Source: Codonopsis lanceolata
Taxonomy: Eukaryota; Streptophyta; Magnoliopsida; Asterales; Campanulaceae
Direction of reading: 5' to 3'
Assembly (NCBI GenBank): GCA_013146195.2
Contig: CM028378.1
Location: 36,368,227 to 36,432,226 of the forward strand
Length of the DNA stretch: 64,000 bases
Shown piece by piece: positions 48,301 through 59,617 of this stretch. The position numbers were made by a program, and so were the translations under genes. A model generated the notes under the pieces. The model was not told the origin of the DNA and made no database searches. It worked only from the letters and a program-made list of their open reading frames with translations. Numbering within the stretch: position 1 is the first letter of the stretch; every line of letters starts with the position of its first letter.

Positions 48301-50780
48301 TAATTATTATTACCACCCACAAAAAATAAACTACCTATCCTTACTAAAATTAATTACCAACTTCTTTCACTTGAGTCCGGATCCTCTATTCCAAAAGTGT
48401 ATTCCATCTTCTATTCCAATATCAGATCCACCGTTAACTTGTCAATCAGTAATTGATTTTGTTTAAATAATTAATTTTGTTAATTTACTAATTGACAAGT
48501 TAACGGTAGATCTGATATTGAAATAGAAGATGGAATACACTTTTGGAATAAAGGATCCGGACTCCTTTCACTTCTTCATAATTAACTACTCAAAAGTCAA
48601 AACTACCATCATTTGAAATAAATAATATATATAGTGTAATTAAGTAAAATAAAAATTATAAAATAATTAATTGTGCACACACAATTGCTAGTATATATAA
48701 AAGCTTAGCTATGTCTATAAATGCTTCATTATGAAAACAAGAATCATCATAAAGATCTCCCAAATTTACATGTTATTTATGCCCAAGTTGATAGAGAAAG
48801 CAGCAATACTGCAAAATCCAAACAAGCAATAGTATTGAATTTCACAACAATTGGGCAATATGCCCAACACCTGAAATTGTGCACATGTAGGTAAATAGAA
48901 ATTTGAAATGTTACATTGATTAATAAGAACAATTAGAAGTCCCCCCCCCCCGCACTTTAAATCTTCACCTCTTCTCGAGAGCTGAATTGAATAGAAAGGA
49001 GAACAATTCAAAACTGAAGCACCATCCGCAGCGGTGACAACTTCCATAATCAAAACAAATAGAAAAATGGAAGAACATCCTCTATCATCAAGAGAAAAAT
49101 ACAGCCCCACACTCTTCCTTGAGCATGTAAGTAAACATTGTGGAGTTATATCATATCCCATTTACAAATGGAGCAATATTTTATGGAAGCTGCTCATTCC
49201 ACTTTCTAAGAAGTCCTAATCTAGTGGCTTGCTGAGACAGCTCGTAATGCATATCATGAGTCTCAAAGGTCTTTGTCAAAATCTGATATGGTATCACATA
49301 TAATGTCCTTCATGTATAATGGCGAGGAAGTTGGTACATGAAGAGGACAAACCTTTGAGATGAACAAGACCACCATGAATCCCTGGACATCTCTCTAGAT
49401 CCAGCTTTACCAGGTTCACCAAGCCCGAAAAAGCACCCATTCCTTTGGCAGTGATGTTGTTGTTCCGTTTAATACACAAAGTTGTCAAGTTTGAGAGACC
49501 TGAAAGGTACCATGCTTGTAAATATTAGTTTATGAACAAGCTAATTTAGCGTAACAAAAGGAAGGTCAAATAGACAAAACAAAGGAGACAGATGTTACTA
49601 AGAAGTCATAAGAACATATATATTAAGACCCTTGCTACTCCACTGTTCAGGCTGATTGAAATTGCAAAGTGTCAAGTTGATTGCTAACTTTCTTAAGCAT
49701 GTGGTGATTGAAATTGCAAAGTGTCAAGTTGATTGCTAACTTTCTTAAGCATGTGGTATGGTAAGGTAAGAATGCAAGATGGAGTTGGAGTTGAAGTTGA
49801 ACAGAATAGCTTCCTGAGTAACTGAAAGAGTTCATAAGCTAATTTGATATAACATTGAGGATAAGAAAGAAAAACAAAATGAAGTTATGCATTTCAAACT
49901 CATATTACAGCAGTGTCTGTGTTATAAGAAGAAATAGCTGATGATTTTCATCGGTAATTACAAAGTGCTGTGGGGAATGTTTCATAATCAAGAGTACCTC
50001 ATAGAATATTAATGACCTTTCTTTATGTAATAAAATGGGAACATCAGAATTGGAAAAAGTACCATTGATGCGATCGAGCCCATAGTCAGAAATCTGGTCA
50101 CAGTAATTAAAATTCAATGCCTGGAGGTTTTTGCAACCTTTAATATGAATCAACCCAGAATCAGTAACATCCGAACCAGAAAGATCAACAGAAAGCAAGG
50201 ACATCCCCTGCGAGGAGATGACATCCATCCAGCTATCACTGACTCCTGGATATTCTCCCAAATCAAGATCCTGTCAAGTGCACAGTAAGTTGTTCCTTTA
50301 AACTCTACATGGTGACAAACATCCAACAAATGTAGAAACTTGATACTTGATACTTGCTTCTAATACCTGAAGAGCACAATCGCGGAAAGCTTCAAGAAAA
50401 GCCTCAGTTAGAAGTTGAGAATGGACCAATTCATCAAATATCTGCTGGCTAATATCCCTTGGCAGCATAGAAAAGGTACCGTAATTATCAATGTCCTGTT
50501 ATACAGCAAAGCAGAAAGTGTCGGTCTAATTAGTTGAAGTTCACCCTCCTTCACCCAGACTCAGATCAAGAAATAAACATACCTCACGAATTTTATAAAT
50601 GCACAGTTCCATGAGAGATGGGCATTTCCCTTTTCCCTGTTTATTATCTACAGAAGCTCGGCAAAAGGAGGTTCCCAGCCATTTTGAGCTTCCACTTTTG
50701 CAATATCTTCCAGAAACTCCTCTATGAACGCTATCTTCGCTGACCTGTGGATCTCGTTTCCTAGAACAAGCTCCCCCCAT
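37185..50780 (-). CDS. LRR protein, F-box/LRR-repeat protein 14-like (AT1G15740 type), 15 coding exons
   Basis: Minus-strand exons: 50780-50583, 50495-50367, 50270-50063, 49499-49353, 47868-47794, 45616-45545, 44714-44643, 43776-43705, 43567-43496, 42402-42331, 39672-39601, 39189-39046, 38743-38672, 37962-37816, 37369-37185. They total 1,737 bp, giving 578 aa and stop, with GT-AG junctions; AT1G15740 has 585 aa. The start MGGACSRKRD has Gly2 and Cys5, a likely N-myristoylation/palmitoylation signal. 'LPRDISQQIFDELV' is an F-box-like segment near residue 75. Then about 17 cysteine-containing/RI-type LRRs follow, each near 24 residues ('GLTHLDLFCARITDSGTNYL'). Seven exons are exactly 72 bp, one repeat each; 39189-39046 holds two. 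The molecular role is not established; substrate binding for an SCF ligase is possible. Introns are large and transposon-rich, but the frame is intact. Confidence 0.93.
37464..37721. mobile_element. Stowaway-type MITE (258 bp) in an LRR-gene intron
   Basis: It begins CTCCCTCCGTTTTCAAA and ends TTTGAAAACGGAGGGAG, flanked by TA on both sides. It is the same family and length as 54101-54358 and the split copy at 13445-17100. Confidence 0.92.
40706..41201. mobile_element. hAT-like MITE in an LRR-gene intron
   Basis: The ends (AAGTGTTCTAAAAATTGG and complement CAATGTTCTAAAGATGG) and the inner CTAGGCG words form inverted repeats typical of a widespread plant hAT MITE. The flanks ATCCTAAC (40698-40705) and GTCCTAAC (41202-41209) match at 7 of 8. 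Confidence 0.75.
45355..45386. repeat. (GA)n microsatellite
   Basis: A pure GA run of about 32 bp in an intron of the LRR gene. Confidence 0.95.
45765..46110. repeat. SINE-like repeat
   Basis: The phrase CTTGGGGTCGGCTACATGAA occurs at 45795, and again with one change (GGGGTCAGCTACATGAATCC) near 45831. It is common in plant SINE-like repeats. No clear A-box/B-box pair or target duplication was found. Confidence 0.35.
46391..46412. repeat. Orphan Stowaway end
   Basis: GGGACGGAGGGAGTA is a right Stowaway terminus without a convincing left partner nearby. A left-type end (TACTCCCTCAATTCC) lies at 44031, probably from another truncated copy. Confidence 0.5.
46809..47723. mobile_element. hAT-like non-autonomous element (915 bp) in an LRR-gene intron
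   Basis: The ends TGGGGGTGTACC and (complement) TAGGAGTGTAGC fit hAT termini. The 8-bp target duplication CTACAAAA is perfect at 46801-46808 and 47724-47731. Subterminal GGTTCGGTTTGG-type words resemble those of the element at 26449-27092. The interior (47040-47640) is C/T-rich with open frames on both strands but no recognisable domain. Confidence 0.88.
48228..48232 (+). mobile_element. Possible Helitron-like 3' end (first of a pair)
   Basis: GCACA...TGTGC (48201-48219) is followed by CTAG and T. A second candidate, TTGTG-CACA-CACAA then CTAG and T, is at 48671-48692. The preceding segments (about 48000-48160 and 48245-48370) share several words, so two related short elements may lie side by side. 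Weak evidence. Confidence 0.3.
48373..48564. mobile_element. Foldback MITE with 9-bp TSD (MULE-type), 192 bp
   Basis: The ends GAGTCCGGATCCTCTATTCC and its complement pair almost perfectly for about 75 bp per arm. The target duplication CTTTCACTT is exact at 48364-48372 and 48565-48573. The high arm identity implies a fairly recent insertion. It lies in an intron of the LRR gene. Confidence 0.92.
48945..48956. repeat. C homopolymer
   Basis: A run of about 12 C (G on the transcribed minus strand) in an LRR-gene intron. Confidence 0.9.
49654..49757. repeat. Perfect 52-bp tandem duplication in an LRR-gene intron
   Basis: The unit starting GATTGAAATTGCAAAGTGTC occurs twice back to back (49654-49705 and 49706-49757) with no difference. 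Confidence 0.95.
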
Positions 50781-51551
50781 GGAGCAAGACGCCTAAATAA
50801 TCTATCTAATCAATAGATGTCACAAGAACAGTAAGCAAAACCTGGTGGAATCCATTCTCTAAAGTTTGGGATACACCACTCCACTTTATCCTGCAAGCCA
50901 CAAATGAACCATATAGCAGATTAAGCATACAACCTTTACCAACAAACCATTTCCCAGAATGCCTAGCATATGTTGGCATGCATAGGACATAAAACACAGA
51001 TACAATTTACTTTAATAGCAAATACAAAACCCTAAAAGTGACATCACAATGACCACGTCACTGAATGCTAGCGAGACACAACCCAACAATCTAGTGATGG
51101 ACCAAATAAAACAGAAAAAGATAAGTAAGGTATGAGAATGGTCTCGATATAAGGTATCAGCACATACGCAATTACTTATACATGTGGATAGACACTGAGT
51201 AAGAAAATATGCATGTCAACAAGAGCCATCAACCTGATCTCTATATTTATAGAAAGCGAAAAGGGGGTTAAGGAAAGATAACTCGGGATAAGAATGTCCA
51301 AAGAACAACTCCAAGCAACCAATAACATTTTTCTTAGTTCCCTCTTTTCTTGTACTTATGAATTTAACAATAAGAAAATAAAAAATCTAGCGGAAGGGTG
51401 CGGATTCCATATATGGTCTTCATTTGAAACCTCCACCACTGCTTCACTTATCTTTTTTTTTTTTGATAAGTCGAGCAACTTCTACAATATCATGGCGATT
51501 ACACGATTTGTTCTCACTTTTGTAAATTACTCAAGCAGGGATAGATAATTA

Positions 51552-51814
51552 CTCCTTTCGTACCAAAAAATATAGTCCTAATTTGAAAAAAAAATGGTCA
51601 ACTAAATTAAACTTTGACCAAAGATCTCTACAATATTTGCTTACCTTTACGAAATTCTACAAATTGCTATTGATATTATTTTAATATTGTAGCAATGATT
51701 GAATTTTAATTACCTAACACATAATTAAATAGTAAATTTGTAAGTATTGATTTTGTCCTAGGTTCACTTTTCAACAAGGAGGAAAGGGAACTATTTGTTA
51801 GGGGACGGAGGGAG
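51552..51814. mobile_element. Stowaway-like MITE (degenerate)
   Basis: It begins CTCCTTTCGTACC after TA and ends GGGGACGGAGGGAG. The right TA has become AA. It lies in a leader intron of the LRR gene. Confidence 0.7.
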
Positions 51815-52921
51815 AATGATGTCCCCCAACCTTTGGGAGCTTGGATGTGTACCAACGGGCTCTCTTTCTTTGTCAGAGACAGACTTTTGAATACTAAATG
51901 GACCTCAAACCATGATCTAACACTACTTTCTAGCCACCTCATTGAAAGTGTCATCCGCCAAAATCCCATTCAATTCAACCTCCAGTACATAGATATGGTT
52001 TATGCTGTGTAGTGCAACAAGATACTCCCACCGCTTCAAATAAAAAAAAAAAAGAAGAAGTCTTATCAGATATTTATTATGACGTGTTAGATAAACATCA
52101 TAAATTGAAAAAAGATGGAAATTTTTAGCTCAATTTTTTTGAAGTGGGACTGTTGTTTTCCAACGAACAAAAAAATTGGCCGGGGTGAACATTTGACCAT
52201 GAGTCATGTGCCTATCCATGGACCATGGGTCATTTAATTTGGTGGTACAGGGAAGAGTACACTTTGTAGTAGAGGAATAAGGAGGAGATCTCAACTCGTG
52301 AACAAGGGAGTTGTACAAAATGTAAAACCTAAAACCTTACCTAGTCACCTAACACAATTGACCGATTCTGGGGGAAAACAATGATTATGGAAACCTACAT
52401 AAACACATACGCCGATGTGTGTGTATGTGCGATCAGTAAATATATTCTAAAGCATGATCGCCCAAATGATAGGCGGAAAACCTCTACCAAAACGATAACT
52501 GCATACCGACCTTCATCATCCAGATAACCAAAAAAAAAGGGAAGAAATTTCTTCAAACAAGAAAACTACTAAACGAATTGATCATTATCCGGGCTAGTAA
52601 TAATGGAGCTATATATTTTCTCCGCCTTCACAAATGAAAATCTTAAATTACCTTCGTTTTCAGAGAAATCAAGCAATCTAGCAAACATTTCTAGAGAAAA
52701 TTAAACAAAATAAAGACCATAAAAAAAATTAACCACTCCACATAAACACGTCACAACTAACACGCACACAAATGAAAATTATATGAATTTAATTAGGAAG
52801 AATAAAAAGTTAAGAGACACGTAATCGAACCAAATAAGATGACGAACAGATGATCAGTTCTTCGAAATGATTCTGATCGAGACTGGAACTGATCCATCGT
52901 TACTTTCTAGCGAGAGAGATA

Positions 52922-52940
52922 GTGTGTGTGTGTGTGTGTG
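52922..52940. repeat. (GT)n microsatellite in the LRR-gene leader region
   Basis: A GT dinucleotide run beside GAGA-rich sequence, which on the transcribed strand gives a CA/CT-rich leader typical of plant 5' UTRs. Confidence 0.9.
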
Positions 52941-52999
52941 AGAAAGACAAAGAGAGGAGAGCAGAGCAGTGCAGAGAAATAGCCAGGCGAAACGTACAA

Positions 53000-53220
53000 G
53001 TTTTTAGTGTGACGAGCCAATAGACGAACCATCAGATGGCGGCCACGTGGATGGGAAAAGAGCAAGTAAAGGACCGTTCGGGAATTAGGTGCTTTGGAAG
53101 GAAGAGTAATAAGAGAGAGGGAAAAGAGGCGCGCGGGGCTAAGTATTGGGTCCCGCCATAGCCATAGGCCTACCCTTTTCCGCTTGCTTTATCCGTTGGA
53201 TGTGTATGGGGCCCAGGTTT
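53000..53220 (-). promoter_or_regulatory. Probable promoter of the LRR gene
   Basis: GC-richer DNA upstream of the distal leader exon contains GGGTCCC (about 53149) and GGGGCCCAGG (about 53209), both GGNCCC/TGGGCC-type TCP/site-II elements, and GGCCACGTGG (about 53041), a G-box. No clear TATA box was identified. Confidence 0.45.
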
Positions 53221-55660
53221 TTGGATGATTTGCATTTTGCACACGTAACGCTTTCTCCATCTGATTTAATATAGTTAATTTAAATTGCATTTTACTCATT
53301 AATAATCATTATCAGTAGTACTTTTAATCTACGATAAATAAATATCTGTACGCTCTGTGATAGAGCCTCCCCCACATAATCAAAATCAAATAAATTACCC
53401 CCTTACTCCATTTATACGAGAGGTGACAATTGCGTCAAATAACTGATCACTAATTTTTTACTACTCACTCATATTTGATAAATTGGTTTCTTCTCTTTTT
53501 TAAACTAGATCTTTATGTCCGTACCTATGGTACAATATAAATATATATAATTTCGTTAATTAAAATAATAATGTCTAAATAGAAGGTGTGATTTTAAAAA
53601 ATATTATAATTGAGGGGTACTTGCTTCAAGTGATAGTTGAGGGATTAATGTTTTATAAGAGGTGACTGTTCAGAAGATTAATCGTAGGGTGTGATTTCGT
53701 AATATGAAGAAAAAATATAAGGAAAAAAAAAGATAACATCTCATAATATTAATTATAGGGGTGACTTGTAATAGAAAAAGAAAAAATAAAGAGTTAGAAA
53801 TGGATAACTACTCACGCATGTGAATGTGAGGGTGAATCTCAGCCGTTAAATTCTTTAAGATAATTTAATCTCAACCTCTGAATAGCTTTAGTTAATTACC
53901 TTGTTGTTTTATAATATAGATCGTGATTTTTTTATTTTTTTTACCTCAAAAATATTTTATAAAAAGTAAAAGATAAATTTTTAATATGAATGGTAAACCA
54001 ATACTCATTAGATTTTAGACAACGAGTCTGACTATTCTATTTTGAAATTATTTACTTAAATAGTTCACTTTTAAAGCCTATGTTTATAACTTCACAACTA
54101 CTTCCTCCGTTCCTAAATAATCATCCTAGTTGATCCGACGCATAGTTTAAGAAAAAACAATTGATTTGATTATTTATATTGGTTTAATATGTAGTTTCCT
54201 TTAAAGCTCATGTGTATGTGACCCATAATTAAAGTATAGTGAAAAAGTAATGGTAAAGTGGTAAAAGTGATGTTCTAAAAATGTAAGTTTCAAACTGGAT
54301 AATTATTTTGAAACGGACAAAAAATTAAAGGAGAACGATAATTTAGGGACAGAGGGAGTATGTTTTAAATTTTTGACCATGTTTAAGTATATTTTTATAA
54401 TTATGATCAACTATAATAATATTTTTAACTCATTTATTTATTAGACTTTTCAAACGTCAACCATTTGGGTGATATGGAAGAATACATAACAAACAAATTA
54501 TTTTTTTACATAAACTTAAATTAAAATCTAAAATTTAGACTATAGTCAATAAAAAAGAAGTTTTAACTTTGTTTATTAATTTTAAGTGGGTTTATTCAAA
54601 ATACTTGTTGACAAGAGAGATTGGAGGGGTGAATCATTTTATTTATTGGTTGGGTTCTAATTTAAAAAATTCAATTTAAAATTAGTTAAAAAGTATGGTT
54701 AAAATGATTAGATTGGGTTTTTTTTCTTTTCACAAGGTGTTTCCAAACTGTATTGGGTGAGACAACAATTGATCCCTTTTTTATTAATTGTGTTCTAATT
54801 TAGAAACTAAAATTTAATATTGATTAAGAGGTGTGGTTATAAATTTATAATGATAAGATTGGTGTTTTTTTTTTCTTCATATTTATCTTTTTTACAAGTT
54901 GTTTCTAAATCACGTTGAGTATTATTCCATACTCAAGGTACTTAGTGTGTTCCATACCCAATAAATTTGTGCCCAATAAGAGCCAAAAAAACGAAACATC
55001 TTGCTAAATTGATCGATCAATTTATAAATTTATTGATATTCAAGCCACCAAGGCAACCCATTAAACTATTATATTATGCTTGATTTGGCAAAAAATGAGA
55101 AAGTTGGATTTATCTTCCTTTTTTTTTTTTGGATTTTATCAAATCAGTTAATGAATTGCAAAATTTTGAAAAAAATAAATTAGAATTTTGGAGCTCGTTT
55201 ATAATATGTTGTTTTATTAAATTATAAATTATAGATGATATATATGATATTTATATTTTATACTATACAACTTAACAATTCACTCATTTTCTCCTATGCA
55301 TTCCAAATTGTCAACTATTGTTTTCTTATATTTATAATTTCCTAACAAATGCTACAATCTGTTGACCAAATAAATAAAGATACATGTTACTCCTACCACA
55401 CCATTGACCAATATAGTTAAAGATCATGTTGGTGTTCATTTATTGCCACGGTAATCACTAACATTATGAGTTCTTACATAGGCGTACATTAAATGAAGTA
55501 TCTTAAACTTTTTTAGTAAATTTGATTGTATTTTAATGTTTTAAACATAAAATCGGTTGATAGTCAGGATTAAGGTAAATAAGATTAATAAGTAGGCTGT
55601 TTAGATATTTAGTACCCAATAAGTAATCTGGACTAAGGGCATCTCCAAGCCTCCAACGAT
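53221..55660. other. AT-rich intergenic DNA
   Basis: No gene is visible apart from the MITE listed separately. Two related segments near 54590-54730 and 54750-54900 share words such as GGGTTCTAATTTA/TGTGTTCTAATTTAGAAA and AAGGTGTTTCCAAA/CAAGTTGTTTCTAAA, suggesting an old local duplication. Confidence 0.5.
54101..54358. mobile_element. Stowaway-type MITE (258 bp)
   Basis: It begins CTTCCTCCGTTCCTAAATAA and ends TTTAGGGACAGAGGGAG with TA on both sides. The inner word TAATTAAAGTA and its surroundings match the copies at 37464 and 13445. Confidence 0.88.
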
Positions 55661-55899
55661 ATTTGAAAAAGTTTTTTCACAATTTTGTATGTACCACATC
55701 AAAAGAGAAAAACTCGTCTTTTCATATACTTTTTTCCACAATAATAACCCATTTCACAACAATAAACAACTGTAAACACCTCAATTTCACACTTCTATTT
55801 GTAACATTCTATAAAATGTTAAATTCAGTAAAAAAAAGACTAACGGACGTTAACTTTCAAGGGGTTCAAAGTGTCAAAAGATGAAATAACAGATAAACA

Positions 55900-57210
55900 G
55901 TGATCAGAAGGGGAGTAAAGTGTCAAAAAAAGAAGGAAGAAACCAAAAGGAGTGCAGCCTACTACCATTTTGGGCGCTGCGCCCAAAAGGGTAGTAGGGG
56001 GCGCCCATTTTGGTTGTTTCTGTCTTCATTTTACTTCTTTGGTACAACTCTTTCAACTTATGATACAACACATTAAAGCACAAACTTAAAATATCTTCGG
56101 TTGTCTTCACTGTTAAGTCCCTTCGGCCTATAAATAAAAGCCTCCGCCCAGTGCTTTGAGAGGACGAAAGATAGAGAGTTCAGAACGGAGAAAAAAGTAT
56201 ACGTATAAGGTTTACAGATAAATCCTAGAGTGCTGTTAAGCTGTCAAAATCTCTCCTAAACACTTATACTCACCACCCAAACATGAACCTAGTTAACCGA
56301 TTAAGTTCCCGACCTATTTGACCGGTCCCAAAAAGCCAAAACAAGTCGTTTCTCTGCCCTATTTCATACGTGGTGTCAAGACAAAGCAAACAGTTACGCT
56401 GCCCGATTTCAGACCTGACATCAACACACTCCAGACAAATACAAGCAATGGGACAGCCGGGATCTCGAGGTGAAAAACAACCAAAACAAGCTGTTACACA
56501 GCTCAAATTCTGACAAAAAAAAAAACCCCTCTCCCTGAAGGACAGAGCGAGCACACCTAAAAGTCAGCCTAAAGCAAAGTTGGTTCAGGTTAAAACCTTC
56601 ATACTTCAAGAGGTAGGTACCCTATGTTATTTATTATTTTGTTTAAAGATAATATTATTAAAGTAGTAATTTATCGTAAAATAAGTCGTTATGCTAGTAA
56701 ATTTTTTATAATAAATAGTTATAAAATAAGTCGTTATTATAGTCTAAATTTCATAGGCTCTAGTTGCAACTCTAAAATGTAGCTGCTGATGTATCCAAAA
56801 AAGCATCATACCGGGGGTGCCAAAGGTAGCGGTGGACGTGGGTCGTCAGAGTTGCCGTCCAGCGGCCATGTTGCGTCGGTGGTGAATATCTGGCTATATT
56901 ATCTGTAAAATAAACACTGTGAGTCGGCAGGGAGGGCCCCCACCAAAAACCATCTGGTGTGTTTATCAGTACACTAAGTATGAAAGAGAGGGCGCGTAGT
57001 CCCAAAGTGCGTGTGTGATTCTAAATTAGAAAAAGAGATAGAGAGCCCTTTACTATGGACAAGTGGGGTTATTTATACATGGATGGAATAGGTCTAGCTC
57101 GTGGACTATCTACACGGCCCAAGCCTTCCAGTGTTATGTAAAATATAATGGGCCATTAGATGAGGCCCACACGCCATTGAGGCGGATCTAAAATATGCAC
57201 ATCAGTAGCC
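55900..57210. mobile_element. Degenerate LTR-retrotransposon leader/LTR sequence
   Basis: A TATA box TATAAATA lies at 56129-56136 (+), followed by a leader-like region. A second one (TATAAATAAC, minus strand, 57077-57068) points the other way. Open minus-strand stretches (57005-56772 and 56609-56270) have no known catalytic domain; the first resembles retroelement leader reading frames. Clear LTR borders were not found. Confidence 0.45.
55960..55998. repeat. 39-bp near-perfect palindrome
   Basis: CTACTACCATTTTGGGCGC reads against GCGCCCAAAAGGGTAGTAG with very few mismatches. A related palindrome (CCATTTTGGGCGC-GA-CGCCCATATTGG) lies at 59713-59739, and both are followed by another GCGCCCATTT word. 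Confidence 0.85.
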
Positions 57211-57307
57211 CCCTACTCATTATTATTCGAAATTCATCTCGAGAGTAAGGAGTACTATTCGCTCGTAATCTTCTTTAACTTCTCGGGATGGCCAAGGCTT
57301 AATCACT

Positions 57308-57672
57308 CGAGCGGGGAGCATAAGCGCAGGCAGGCGCTGTGTACAACTCTACCGCGAGTAAACTTGAGCGGGAGGACAATATGAAGCTCAGCCGCGAGTA
57401 AACTCTAGCGGGGAGCATAAGCGCAGGCGAGCGTTGTGTATAACTCTACCGCTAAACTTCAGCGGAGCATAAACAACTCTACCGCGAGTAAACTCGAGCA
57501 GGAGAACAATATGAAGCTTAGTCGCGAGTAAACTTGAGCGGGGAGCATAAGCGCATGCAGGCACTATGTACAACTCTACTGCAAGTAAACTCGAGCGGGA
57601 GAACAATATGAAGCTCAGCCACGAGTAAACTCGAGCGGGGAGTATAAGTGCAGGTAGACGCTGTTCATCTGG
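57308..57672. repeat. 97-bp tandem array (about 3.5 units) with internal subrepeats
   Basis: Each full unit combines a 40-bp part (GCGAGTAAACTTGAGCGGGA through GAAGCTCAGCC) and a 57-bp part starting with the same GCGAGTAAACT and ending CAACTCTACC. So one core, GCGAGTAAACTYGAGCGGG, recurs every 40 or 57 bp. One shortened 33-bp unit occurs near 57450. The long open minus-strand stretch at 57765-57388 follows from the array and is not evidence of a gene. The flanks share TAGCCCCCTACT (57207 and 57819). Confidence 0.85.
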
Positions 57673-57829
57673 TCGTGAGTTCCGCGAGCAGAGAATGCAT
57701 GTATGCGTAGAACAAAATATGAGGAAAATGTGGCTCGGGCACAATAATAACATGCTCTGGCACAAAATATAGTGTGGCTCTCGGGAAGGAACATATCATG
57801 CTTTCCCTTCCTTGGTGTAGCCCCCTACT

Positions 57830-58300
57830 TCTCGAATGCAAAAGTTCATCTTGAAGTCGAGAAGTATCACTGGTAAATAGTGTTTGGTCTCATAGTGTGT
57901 TTGAGCATAGTGGAGCTGTTGGGGAAAGCCTAGGCTCTGTTGACATGTACTTTATTCATGACACCTTAGGAGCATCATTAATGAATTAAATATATTCTCC
58001 CACAAAATATAATTGTAACAAGTTTTATACATTTAATTTATTCGAGCAAGAATGTAATCACATTTCCATGCTTCACAACCAAAAAATAAGTAATACAATT
58101 ACTTTGATTCATAAGAAAATAAATCATGTTGTCTGTACCCAATGTCAATTGAGTAAATAATTCAAGGTATAATGAACATATTTAATGCAATTTTATATGA
58201 TATGAATGTTTGCCATAATATCAGTTATTGCTCGTCATAATGGGTGATTTAAGCACATTCAATTTACTTTATGCTTTATGAGTAATTATATATATATATA
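57830..58300. other. AT-rich stretch without recognised features
   Basis: No gene, terminal repeat or array is seen here. Confidence 0.5.
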
Positions 58301-58339
58301 TTCTCTAAGAATGTATTGGCTGTGGCCCGCAAGGGATTA

Positions 58340-59340
58340 TCGTTTTTCCACATTCGTCAGATAGTCGCACCAACATTCCCCTCTAGAACTACCATCTCCA
58401 TCAGTGGGCGATTCTCAGTAGGAACAATCTGCTTCCTACCAAATTGACGAAGAATCCGATATGGCAGATAGAAAGTGGTCCAACAAAGACCAACGAGTAT
58501 AACTTGGGCGTAGGCTCCGGTGAACTAATAGAAGTCTCTGATTCTCCAATGGCTGATTACCCACATAATATTTAGAGAAGCAACGTGCACAAAACGCTCG
58601 ACTCAGTGCCGTTCAGTTAATAGGTTATTCCGGTAATTTCACCGGGCCCCATAACCAACAGGTGTGTACTCCCCTCACCAGAACAGGAGACATGATACGG
58701 TTGAAGTGCTCTTCTAACCACATATGTAATAACAAGGGGCTGCCAGATGGAAAAACTTCCTCCCCCATGGAATACGCATCCAAGCCATGTAGTGTCTCGG
58801 CTAAAATAACAGGAACAAGATTTACCCGTCAGTTTCAGGCTTGTAACACCAGATCGATCGCCCGAGCATCAATAGTCCCCGAATGGTTTACCAAGAAATA
58901 TTGCCCCAGCATGCACAGAAAAAAGGGCTGCGAACCTCCGTCTGGAATAGTCGGGCTCATCTTTGTAGTCAGAATAAAGGGCCGGTAGAATGTTTAGATC
59001 AAAATGGGTTCCATTAAAGAAACCAAGGGTCCCCTCCTGAGTGGAACCAAATAGCTCCCTAATGGCCATGAAAGCAGTTTGCCACATGGACGACACAACG
59101 ATTGGTACAGTGGTTGGCATGCTCACCATGGCACAGAACTCCTCAAATGTTGGGCACATTTCGTTCAGAGAAAAATTAAACAAATGACAGGGGACAGACC
59201 AGAATCTGGACGCAACCCTTAGCATGTCCCAGTTCACGTGAAGCCTTCGCCATGCTAGAGCACAACGAAAACCATAAATGTGATCAAACCATTCCTTCTC
59301 TTCCTCATGCAAGGATAATACCCAATTGTTGAGGGAGTTT
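58340..59340 (-). pseudogene. DUF7745-like retroelement-associated reading frame, broken
   Basis: The best block (59312-58869) reads 'EEEKEWFDHIYGFRCALAWR', 'LHVNWDMLRVASRFWSV' and 'NEMCPTFEEFCAMVSMP', which fits the N-terminal part of DUF7745 domains (plant mobile-element-linked proteins). The frame opens after a stop and has no ATG. It stops at 58869, but related sequence continues in other frames ('GLDAYSMGEEVFPSGSPLLL' at about 58780-58720, 'TTFYLPYRILRQFGRKQIVP' at about 58480-58420). So it is a frameshifted remnant. Function is unknown even for intact members. A TATA box 300 bp upstream could have driven it. Confidence 0.6.
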
Positions 59341-59610
59341 TAGTATAGCTCAATATTTAAAAGGGTGTTGATAGGCTCCCCTATTTCGGTGGTTACAAAG
59401 AAAGAGTAAACATGAAAAAGTTGATATCTAGTTTTGAAAAAGGGAAGAAACTGGGAAAAAGAGCCCAAAGAGGGACAATTCATGGATACAACGAATCTAC
59501 AGATATATCTGGTTGAGAAGACAGAAACAATCGAGCTGAATATATTAAAAGAGAAGAAGAGTGCTTTTGTAAAGCCGCAGGTGCGATCAACATCGAATAC
59601 CGGGCCTCCT

Positions 59611-59617
59611 TTTTATA
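59611..59617 (-). promoter_or_regulatory. TATA box upstream of the DUF7745-like remnant
   Basis: TATAAAA on the minus strand lies in an LTR-like context about 300 bp before the open frame, downstream of the GGGCGC palindrome at 59713-59739. Confidence 0.45.

Larger units (their letters stand above)
50781..52995 (-). other. 5' UTR exons and leader introns of the LRR gene
   Basis: The first coding exon extends upstream to the acceptor at 50793 (ATTTAG|GCGTC). A 49-bp leader exon at 50890-50842 has a clean acceptor (TTGCAG|GATAAAG) and donor (CCAG|GTTTTG). A distal leader exon is likely at about 52990-52904, with donor GTAACG. The wide interval between holds a Stowaway-like MITE. Confidence 0.5.

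Noticed and set aside
48766..49161. 131-codon minus-strand open frame in the LRR gene
   Set aside because: It lies in an intron between well-supported exons and has no domain similarity.
57388..57765. 125-codon minus-strand open frame
   Set aside because: It coincides with the tandem array and its apparent peptide repeats follow the DNA repeats; there is no domain.
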